Shown piece by piece: positions 16,859-23,059 of a stretch of 27,352 nucleotides of DNA. This DNA comes from an uncultured Eubacteriales bacterium (GTDB lineage Bacteria > Bacillota > Clostridia > Peptostreptococcales > Anaerovoracaceae), in NCBI GenBank assembly GCA_900540145.1, contig UQEW01000026.1, forward strand, positions 1 through 27,352, read 5' to 3'. The position numbers were made by a program, and so were the translations under genes. Position 1 is the stretch's first letter, and each line of letters starts with the position of its first letter. The notes beneath the pieces are model-generated. The model did not search any database. It saw nothing but the letters and a program-made list of their open reading frames with translations, and was not told where the DNA came from.

Positions 16859-18274
16859 TTATTCTTTAATATTATACTTTGAAAATGTGTTAGATTCAAG
16901 TAGGGAATGTTTATTTAGCTTGTAATTGAGATTCTGTCTTGATATTCCAAGTTTTTTCGCAGCTTCTGATAAATTTCTTGAATTGTGCAAAGCGCTTATT
17001 ATTATATTTCTCTCATACTCCTTTATTGCCTCATCCAAATTAAAGTCTTCTCCATTGCTCCATCTAATGATATGTTCATCTGCCATTTCTATTCCTTCTA
17101 CATCAAACTCTTGAAGCAAATAATTAGGCAGATATTTTTTCTTTATTTTTCTTGAAGTTGCTATATTAAAAGCTCCCTCCAGCACGTTTCTCAGTTCTCT
17201 CACGTTTCCCGGCCATTCATATCTGGAAAATATTTTTTGCACATCATCATCTATGCCGATTATCGCTCTGTTCATCTTTTTGTTAAAGTAATTGATATAA
17301 TAATCAGTCATATATGAAATATCTTCTTTTCTCTTTCTAAGAGGCTCTATATCTATTTCAACAGTGCTAAGTCTATAAAACAAGTCCCTTCTGAGTTTTT
17401 TGTTTTTAATACAGTCCATAGGGTTTTCATTAAGGGCGGAAATAATTCTTACATCTGTTTTTATAGGAGTATTACTGCCTATTCTTGTTACCTCGTTATC
17501 CTCAATAGCCCTCAATATTTTAGCTTGAAGAGTTATTTCCATTGAATTTATCTCATCGAGAAACAATGTGCCTCCCTTGGAGATTTCAAACAGTCCCGGT
17601 CTGTTCTCTGCTCCGGTATACGCGCCTTTTACTGTGCCAAATATTATGCTCTCCAGAAGATTCTCCGGTATCGCGGCACAATTTTGAGATACAAACCTGT
17701 TGTTCCTTCTGCTGCTGAGTCCATGTATTGATTGCGCTACAAGCTCTTTACCAACGCCGGTCTCCCCATATATCAAGACGGCCGAATCCGTCTCCGACAC
17801 CATTCTTATCTTTTGCTTAAGATATGAAATGCTTTCTGAACATCCTTCTATATCGTCTATGTGGTATCTTATGCCAAAGTCCTTTTTTTCTTTCAAATCT
17901 ATTACTATTTCGTTTCTTTTAAAAGGACCGTCAAGATATCTTATCATGTTGGCCACTCCCACCAACTTGCCATTTTCCTTTATAGGCATGGTTGTGTTAA
18001 TGCTGCGCACCACATAGCTGTCATAGGGAAATTCCTGGACTTCATTTAAGATAGGTTCCCCCGTTTTAATCACACGCATAACTGAGCTGGTCTCTTCCGT
18101 GAGGGTTTTAAAAACTTCCAGCATGTGTTTGCCTACCATGTTTTTAGGCCTGTTGGGATTGAGATCAGGCCTATAAGTTATGAAATAGGTTATATACCCT
18201 TTAGCGTCCGTCAGAATGATCGTATCAACGTGATTATATATACTCAATATCTGTTCTATATATTTTTCGCTCAT
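16859..18274 (-). CDS. Sigma-54 enhancer-binding transcription activator (PAS-AAA+-Fis HTH)
   Basis: This bacterial enhancer-binding protein activates RNA polymerase with sigma-54. From the preferred start it has 471 residues: an N-terminal PAS-like sensor (about 1-120), an AAA+ domain with Walker A GETGVGKE (170-177), the sigma-54 contact loop as GAYTGA (217-222; Tyr in place of the usual Phe), Walker B FLDEI (238-242) and an R-finger region, then a Fis-type HTH (NLSEAAKKLGISRQNLNYKL). I place the start at ATG 18274, since GAAGGA lies about 9 bases upstream; ATG 18283 has no well-spaced site. No -24/-12 sequence is evident nearby, so its targets are probably elsewhere. Confidence 0.93.
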   Translation of the reverse strand: MSEKYIEQILSIYNHVDTIILTDAKGYITYFITYRPDLNPNRPKNMVGKHMLEVFKTLTEETSSVMRVIKTGEPILNEVQEFPYDSYVVRSINTTMPIKENGKLVGVANMIRYLDGPFKRNEIVIDLKEKKDFGIRYHIDDIEGCSESISYLKQKIRMVSETDSAVLIYGETGVGKELVAQSIHGLSSRRNNRFVSQNCAAIPENLLESIIFGTVKGAYTGAENRPGLFEISKGGTLFLDEINSMEITLQAKILRAIEDNEVTRIGSNTPIKTDVRIISALNENPMDCIKNKKLRRDLFYRLSTVEIDIEPLRKRKEDISYMTDYYINYFNKKMNRAIIGIDDDVQKIFSRYEWPGNVRELRNVLEGAFNIATSRKIKKKYLPNYLLQEFDVEGIEMADEHIIRWSNGEDFNLDEAIKEYERNIIISALHNSRNLSEAAKKLGISRQNLNYKLNKHSLLESNTFSKYNIKE

Positions 18275-18311
18275 CTGTATCATCCTTCTTCATTCTTCCC
18301 CTTTCTAAGAA

Positions 18312-18339
18312 ATTATAGCATGATTTTGAGCATTATCAA
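18312..18339 (-). promoter_or_regulatory. Sigma-A-like promoter of the regulator-cdaA-glmS operon
   Basis: On the minus strand TTGATA (18334-18339) and TATAAT (18312-18317) are spaced 16 bp apart, predicting a transcription start near 18305 and a leader of about 30 bases. Just upstream, the sequence GTTATAA occurs twice with a 12-bp period (plus strand 18343-18349 and 18355-18361), which may be a regulator site. The leader is too short to hold a glmS ribozyme or any known riboswitch. Confidence 0.7.
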
Positions 18340-18367
18340 AGTGTTATAAAAAGCGTTATAAGGTGGT

Positions 18368-18754
18368 TGATATTATGCCACGCCCCACGATTTGACCAAA
18401 ACATTTTAAAATAGTGGGGCAAAAACCCACTATCTGAAGCAAAAAGCAAAAAATCGTGGGTGTGACAATGTGATTGCCCATACGCTTAGTTTGCTATAAG
18501 CCAGCAATTTGAGATTTATGTAAACTAACGCCGAGTGGTTTCCTACAATCTATTCAAGGGAATCCTGTTGCCCCCCCACTTTTTTATATGAAAATGATAA
18601 AATCGTGGGTTTTTGCCCTACGATTTTAAACAAAAAATGCAATATCGTGGGTTTTTGCTTTTTTGTTTCTCATCTTATGATTCATATGAGAAGAGGGCTG
18701 CCTCATTAGCGGTAGGCAATCACGGAAGGCGTGATCATTAATGAGGCAGCCCCT
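18368..18754 (-). repeat. 387-bp element, copy 2 (inverted relative to copy 1)
   Basis: The reverse complement aligns without gaps to 8837-9223. In this copy the end hairpin is perfect: GGGCTGCCTCATTA (18695-18708) pairs with TAATGAGGCAGCCC (18739-18752) around an inner ATCACG/CGTGAT stem (18719-18724, 18730-18735). In copy 1 one arm of that hairpin has decayed. The alternating CCCAC/GTGGG words are kept. It starts only 29 bases from the operon promoter, so its outward structure could affect that promoter. Confidence 0.9.
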
Positions 18755-19115
18755 GCAGACTGTAGACAAACCCCATCCGTCAGTGTGCCCAGGTCATGCC
18801 CAAAGCAGACGTGATAGTTTGATGCGGTGTGCGCAGTGAGCGGATGTAAAAAAATCGTGATTTTTTAAAAAATTACATCGGCAGCGTTCAAATCCATGTC
18901 GAAATTCGTCGAATCACAGCCCCGGCTGACTTTTTCTTGTAAATCTTGAAAAAATGTCAGTCAAATCATCGATTTTGCTGACATTTTTCCTGGTTTTCTC
19001 TATTTTTTACATTTTTGAGGTATTATCCACCCCTCAAAATCCCATTTTATGGAAATTCGCTGACAAAATTTCAAAAATAAACAAATTTTATCAGCGCAGG
19101 AAGATTTGCTTCTTC

Positions 19116-19147
19116 TCACGCCTGCAACGTATCACGCCTGCAACGTA
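19116..19147 (+). repeat. Perfect 16-bp tandem duplication
   Basis: TCACGCCTGCAACGTA occurs twice in direct succession (19116-19131 and 19132-19147). It lies in a segment of about 75 bases that is present in the right composite repeat and absent from the left one. Confidence 0.9.
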
Positions 19148-19166
19148 CGAAAAGAAAAAGTAAAAG

Positions 19167-19203
19167 AAAACCCCGGACAGTCATACAATCTATCCGGGGT
19201 TTT
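19167..19203 (-). terminator. Bidirectional terminator after the GntR gene
   Basis: AAAACCCCGGA (19167-19177) and TCCGGGGTTTT (19193-19203) form an 11-bp stem with a 15-base loop and A/T-rich flanks. It is 38 bases downstream of the stop of the minus-strand GntR gene and is also the end of the right composite repeat. Confidence 0.8.
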
Positions 19204-19241
19204 CATACAGTCTCTTTGTTTATGCTCTGCCGTTCAGGAAT

Positions 19242-19901
19242 TTATTTCCTCCTGAGCATGGATTTGTATAGGTGTATTTCAGCGGCTTCTGCTCCCGAAT
19301 CGGGATCTTTTGCGATAAACGCATTGAATATGGCTCGATGCTCTTCAAGGACGGTCGGCAAGTAATTGAGAGGATATTTGACGTCAGCATTGGCATATTT
19401 TATGAGGAAATTATAGCGAAGGAGCCTGGACTCCAGTTCTTTGTTATGGGCCGCATTGTATATGATGGAATCAAAACCTTCGTTTATTCGCAGTATTTTT
19501 TCCAAATCGTTGCTGATGGTGTAAAACTGCATAAAGTCAAAGGTCTCTTCCAGCAGTTCCATCTGATAGTCTTCAATTCGCTCTATGGCCCAGCGGACAC
19601 ATTGGACCTCCAAAATGGTTTTAAGATAATACAAATCATCTATAGACTGACTGTTCAAGCCTACAGCGAAGACACCGCGATTGGGTATGGATTTGATGAG
19701 ACCGTTGCCTTCAATGCGACGCAGTATTTCCCGTATAGGTGTTCTGCTCATGTTATAAGTTTCGCACAGTTCTCTCTCATTGATACGATTGCCTGACGGA
19801 ATTTTTCCTGTGATAATATCGATTTCAATATTTTCTTCTACTATCTGCGCCTGCGTCTTTTTTTCTTTATAATCGTTGCTTAAAAAATCCAGAGTGAGCA
19901 T
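19242..19901 (-). CDS. GntR-family transcriptional regulator with FCD domain
   Basis: This FadR-subfamily regulator probably responds to a small organic acid or sugar acid. The N-terminal winged helix is clear (SGNRINERELCETYNMSRTPIREILRRIEGNGLIKSIPNRGVF, about residues 35-78), followed by an all-helical FCD domain of about 140 residues. In the FCD domain the usual F-H-x-x-I metal/ligand segment reads F-D-S-I-I, while later His residues (EEHRAIF, EIHLYKS) are kept. I start at ATG 19901 (219 residues), since AGGAAGG lies 5 bases upstream; a TTG at 19919 would be inside the spacer to the operator. No linked catabolic operon is visible, so the regulon is unknown. Confidence 0.88.
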   Translation of the reverse strand: MLTLDFLSNDYKEKKTQAQIVEENIEIDIITGKIPSGNRINERELCETYNMSRTPIREILRRIEGNGLIKSIPNRGVFAVGLNSQSIDDLYYLKTILEVQCVRWAIERIEDYQMELLEETFDFMQFYTISNDLEKILRINEGFDSIIYNAAHNKELESRLLRYNFLIKYANADVKYPLNYLPTVLEEHRAIFNAFIAKDPDSGAEAAEIHLYKSMLRRK

Positions 19902-19926
19902 AATGACCTTCCTAAACAATCCTTCA

Positions 19927-19940
19927 AATTGTATACAATT
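19927..19940. promoter_or_regulatory. Perfect palindrome, likely GntR operator
   Basis: AATTGTATACAATT is a perfect 14-bp palindrome 25 bases upstream of the gntR ATG. The core TTGTATACAA has the form expected for FadR-subfamily GntR proteins. It suggests autoregulation, which is inference from symmetry and position. Confidence 0.7.
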
Positions 19941-20121
19941 TTATCATTGGAGACGCCCCAGGTCAAGAGGAGCGTGCAATACTGCCGTCTTTTCAAAAGT
20001 ATAAAAAGTATAATTATGAAAGGCGGATGCAAAAACGTTGAATATATGTTAAAATAAAAACGCTTTCAGATAGGCTTTTGGAATGGGCTAAGGCTATTAT
20101 CTTACAAGAGGAGGGACGGCC

Positions 20122-20982
20122 TTGATATATCTATCGCACTTTTTCTTTCCGTCAAGGGAACGAGAGTATGGGTATCTCATGAGTGAACTAAGGACTTGCT
20201 ATGACAGCTTTTATCCTTTTAGAGTATTATCTGAACATGACTTTGATACTCTTGAACCGGACCAGGTTACCATTTTGTGCGGAGGAAACGGTTCGGGCAA
20301 GAGTACTGCCCTTAACGTTATAGCCGAAACGCTTCAATTGGAGAGAGATACGCTGTACAATCGCAGCAATTTCTTTGATGATTACACACAGATGTGCGAT
20401 TACAGACTGAACGGAGCTATACCTGAAGGCAGCAGGGTAATCACCAGCGATGATGTGTTTGACTATATGCTGAATCTCAGAACCATAAACCAAGGCATAG
20501 ATGATAAAAGAGAAGATTTGCTGAATGAATATTTGGATATCAAATATTCTGATTTTAAGTTCAAAACCCTTGACGACTATGAAATGCTTAAAAAGACAAA
20601 CCTTGCCAGGAGAACTACTCAATCCAAATACGTGAGAAAGAATATGATGGACAACATCAGGGAGCATTCCAACGGAGAAAGCGCTTTTAAATATTTTGTG
20701 AATAAAATCGACACACAGGGGCTCATACTCCTTGACGAACCTGAGAACAGCCTGTCGTGCGAGAGGCAGGAAGAATTGGCTGAATACATAGAAAATTCAG
20801 CCAGGTTCAACGGAAGTCAGTTCATCATAGCAAGCCATTCTCCGTTTATCCTTTCTATAAAGGGAGCAAAGGTCTACGATATGGACGAAAATCCCGTGTG
20901 TGTAAAAAAATGGACTGAACTAGGTAACGTCAGGAGATACTACGATTTTTTCAATAAGCATGGAAAGGAATTCAATGTATGA
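20122..20982 (+). CDS. AAA family ATPase (RecF/ABC-type, solitary)
   Basis: This 286-residue cytoplasmic ABC-class ATPase has no membrane domain. Walker A GGNGSGKS is at residues 54-61, a signature-like SNGESAF at about 181-187, Walker B LLDEPEN with D205/E206, and the switch histidine in IIASHSPFIL. There is no nuclease or TOPRIM domain, and the insertion between Walker A and signature is short, unlike SMC or RecF. The start is TTG with GAGGAGGG seven bases upstream. It overlaps the next 70-residue gene by 4 bases (ATGA), so the two very likely work together. The substrate is unknown. Confidence 0.85.
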   Translation: MIYLSHFFFPSREREYGYLMSELRTCYDSFYPFRVLSEHDFDTLEPDQVTILCGGNGSGKSTALNVIAETLQLERDTLYNRSNFFDDYTQMCDYRLNGAIPEGSRVITSDDVFDYMLNLRTINQGIDDKREDLLNEYLDIKYSDFKFKTLDDYEMLKKTNLARRTTQSKYVRKNMMDNIREHSNGESAFKYFVNKIDTQGLILLDEPENSLSCERQEELAEYIENSARFNGSQFIIASHSPFILSIKGAKVYDMDENPVCVKKWTELGNVRRYYDFFNKHGKEFNV

Positions 20983-21191
20983 CAGAACAACATGTGAATA
21001 CTGAAGGAAGGCTGAAAGCCTTTGAGGCAATGCTCAAGTTTGTACAAGACAATTATGAAGACACGGTGATCAAAATGGAAAAACTGAAATCAGAGGGAAA
21101 GACCAAAACTGCTACTTACGGCCAACTTATGGGAAACAAGCTGACATACCAGAATATGATAGCCATATTTAAACTTTACGACTTGATTTGA
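20979..21191 (+). CDS. Small protein translationally coupled to the AAA ATPase
   Basis: This 70-residue, soluble, mostly helical protein starts inside the stop codon of the ATPase gene (ATGA). It is rich in Lys and Glu with a central LKFVQDNYEDTVIKMEKLKSEGK helix and a TYGQLMGNKLTYQNMIAIFKLYDLI end that looks like a conserved fold. I do not recognise a named family. Its position argues for a partner or regulator of the ATPase. Confidence 0.75.
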   Translation: MTEQHVNTEGRLKAFEAMLKFVQDNYEDTVIKMEKLKSEGKTKTATYGQLMGNKLTYQNMIAIFKLYDLI

Positions 21192-21234
21192 TAATCTTTA
21201 TAATATCGTCAAAAAAATTTGATAAAATATAAAC

Positions 21235-21711
21235 ATGGATTATATTAGCATTGATAAACAACTTAATGAACATGAAGCTTATGTGAAGCTTCTTAATATG
21301 ATAAGATACAAGACCAAATATGTAGAAGTAGTGCTTATAAACGGGGAAAGATTTGATGATTTGCTGGACTCGGTATGGGACTATATTGCCGAGCACCGTG
21401 TGGTCAATAGATGGTGGGGAACTGTCCGAGGAGGCAGAGGAGCTGATTTATATAAGATTTATTCGTCTAAAAGGCTGTTTGACCAATTGTCAAAATACAG
21501 CACTTTTTGTGTGGTCACAACCGATGACGAGCATGGAGAGTGGGTAGAAGAAACTGACTTCGGCGACAAAGACATAGCTTTTTTTGACGAGAAGAAGGAA
21601 CCTATGCTTTTTACCATCACTCACGAAGGCTATGTGGGTTTGAGAAAAGACTTGAAAAAAGAGTTTACTGCCATATTGCCGGAAAGGAGAGCTGACGCGC
21701 AATACAGATGA
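21235..21711 (+). CDS. Conserved hypothetical protein (158 aa)
   Basis: This is a soluble, acidic protein without signal or membrane span; I do not recognise its family. It has a compact, folded-looking sequence with RWWGTVRGGRGADLYKI in the middle and a run of acidic residues (TTDDEHGEWVEETDFGDKD). No Shine-Dalgarno sequence precedes the ATG, and a TAAAAT box (21223-21228) ends 6 bases before it, so the message may be leaderless. The stop overlaps the start of the acetyltransferase-like gene by 4 bases, which suggests a joint function. Confidence 0.72.
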   Translation: MDYISIDKQLNEHEAYVKLLNMIRYKTKYVEVVLINGERFDDLLDSVWDYIAEHRVVNRWWGTVRGGRGADLYKIYSSKRLFDQLSKYSTFCVVTTDDEHGEWVEETDFGDKDIAFFDEKKEPMLFTITHEGYVGLRKDLKKEFTAILPERRADAQYR

Positions 21712-22226
21712 ACAGAACAAAGATAGATAAGAAAAATTGGGAAAGAAGAGAGATATTTGATTTCTTTTCATCAGTATCCAACCCTTTTTATATGGTGACA
21801 TTTAAACAAGATGTAACGAATCTGTATAATTACACGAAAAACCATGGAATCTCCTTTTATTACGGGCTGGTATATTTGTGCACCAAGGCGATTAATGATG
21901 TTGACGCGTTTTCATACGTTAGCCAAAGGGCTGCAGTGAAAAGTTCCAAGCAGGAAGAATTCATATGTTATGAAGATGAAAAGGAAGACTTGATATATTT
22001 TTCCTGTGTACCGTGGATAAAGATGACAGCGCTGACCAACGAAAGAGATCTGGCTTCACCTAAAGCGAAAGATGATGCTATTCCCCATATAGCTTGGGGA
22101 AGATATGAAAATGTTGACGGACGAAAGGTCTTGCATATTTCCATCGAAGTCAATCACCGCTTTATTGATGGAATACATATCGGCAAATTTCATCAAAAGC
22201 TGACTGAATTGATTGACGCTTTATAA
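21708..22226 (+). CDS. Short chloramphenicol-acetyltransferase-like protein (CatA family)
   Basis: It belongs to the trimeric CAT fold family that moves acetyl groups from acetyl-CoA to a hydroxyl. The catalytic motif HxxxDG is intact (His150 and Asp154 in NHRFIDGIHIGKFHQKL). Other family blocks are RREIFDFFSS.NPFYMVTF, FYYGLVYLCTKAIN and FSCVPWIKMTAL. At 172 residues it is about 40 shorter than the resistance enzymes, and the active-site block has NHR where classical enzymes have HHA. I therefore infer a housekeeping or specialised O-acetyltransferase rather than drug resistance. It overlaps the unknown 158-residue gene by 4 bases. Confidence 0.8.
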   Translation: MNRTKIDKKNWERREIFDFFSSVSNPFYMVTFKQDVTNLYNYTKNHGISFYYGLVYLCTKAINDVDAFSYVSQRAAVKSSKQEEFICYEDEKEDLIYFSCVPWIKMTALTNERDLASPKAKDDAIPHIAWGRYENVDGRKVLHISIEVNHRFIDGIHIGKFHQKLTELIDAL

Positions 22227-22271
22227 TTGTAATAATAACGTAGTCATATTATATGTTTTGAGAGGAATAAA

Positions 22272-22997
22272 ATGTTTAATAAAATTTCGGATAAAACAAA
22301 GAAGAAAAAGAAAACTGAAAGTGTGCTGCCGTCATTGTTTATTAAGAGAACAAGACCGATAATTGAAAATTTCAATAAACTTATGGCTTATTATAAATGC
22401 GCTATCATGGAGATGGAAACCAAGCTCAACGTTCTCAATGAAGAATACTCGCTGCAATATGATAGAAATCCCATAACAGGAATTCATACCAGGCTGAAAA
22501 AACTGGAAAGCATAGTTGAAAAACTGGAAAGAGATAATTATCCTCTCACATTGGAGTCTCTTGAAGAAAATTTGAATGATGTGGCAGGAGTAAGAGTTAT
22601 ATGCTCTTTTGTAGAAGATGTTTATACAGTAGCTGAAACGTTGCTGAGACAAGATGACATTCAACTGATTACTAAAAAAGATTACATAGCGAATCCTAAA
22701 CCCAATGGATACAGAAGCTTGCATTTGATAGTTACGGTGCCTATTTTTTTAGCCAATGAAAAAAGAAAGATGAAGGTCGAAATTCAGCTGAGAACCATAG
22801 CCATGGACTCTTGGGCATCGTTGGAACATCAGCTCAGATATAAAAAGAGCGGGGAGTTTACCGACGAGATGGCAGATGAGCTTTACCACTGTGCTCAAAT
22901 AAGCGCTGAGCTTGATGAAAGAATGAACAAATTAAAAAAGATAAGCGATTATGAAAAAAAGCTTGGAGAGAACACGAAGGAACTGTCCAAGGAATAA
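22272..22997 (+). CDS. relQ: Small alarmone synthetase, RelQ/YjbM-like (GTP pyrophosphokinase)
   Basis: This is a single-domain (p)ppGpp synthetase of 241 residues with no HD hydrolase and no TGS/ACT parts. The catalytic landmarks are DVAGVRVIC (residues 103-111), KPNGYRSLH (143-151), VEIQLRT (169-175) and WASLEHQLRYK (181-191), and the C-terminal helix matches that of tetrameric RelQ proteins. An AGAGGA ribosome site lies six bases upstream of the ATG. It is monocistronic or last in its unit, since a strong terminator follows. The N-terminal Lys-rich 20 residues are an unusual extension. Confidence 0.93.
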   Translation: MFNKISDKTKKKKKTESVLPSLFIKRTRPIIENFNKLMAYYKCAIMEMETKLNVLNEEYSLQYDRNPITGIHTRLKKLESIVEKLERDNYPLTLESLEENLNDVAGVRVICSFVEDVYTVAETLLRQDDIQLITKKDYIANPKPNGYRSLHLIVTVPIFLANEKRKMKVEIQLRTIAMDSWASLEHQLRYKKSGEFTDEMADELYHCAQISAELDERMNKLKKISDYEKKLGENTKELSKE

Positions 22998-23023
22998 AAG
23001 AATAGATGATAATATAAAAATGG

Positions 23024-23056
23024 AGCTGCCTCAGATTGAGAGGCAGCTTATTTTTT
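23024..23056 (+). terminator. Terminator between convergent relQ and flavoprotein genes
   Basis: AGCTGCCTC (23024-23032) and GAGGCAGCT (23040-23048) form a 9-bp stem with a 7-base loop and a T run to 23056. It lies between genes that converge and can serve both. Confidence 0.88.
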
Positions 23057-23059
23057 ACA

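Larger units (their letters stand above)
18897..19203 (+). repeat. Composite intergenic repeat, right copy
   Basis: The stretch 18755-19241 has no convincing gene. From 18897 it repeats the left composite repeat: TGTCGAAATTCGTCGAA, GGCTGACTTTTTCTTGTAAAT, then the ATTTTTGAGG/CCTCAAAAT hairpin (19011-19020, 19032-19040), CGCTGACAAAATTTC, and the final CCCCGGA/TCCGGGG hairpin. An extra hairpin AAAAATGTCAG/CTGACATTTTT (18950-18960, 18978-18988) takes the place of the 387-bp element. Before it, 18762-18774 (GTAGACAAACCCC) is the reverse complement of 9411-9423, a fragment of another such repeat, and 18843-18879 forms a GATGTAA/TTACATC stem. Confidence 0.72.

Noticed and set aside
18954..19163. 69-codon plus-strand frame with a hydrophobic start
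   Set aside because: It lies wholly within the composite repeat and two hairpins, and is not kept in the left copy of the repeat.
18755..19241. Known riboswitch or RNA gene
   Set aside because: Several stems are visible but I cannot match them to any conserved riboswitch core, and the downstream gene on the plus strand is far away.
21708..22226. Chloramphenicol resistance gene
   Set aside because: Only family-level similarity; the protein is too short and its active-site context differs from classical resistance enzymes.
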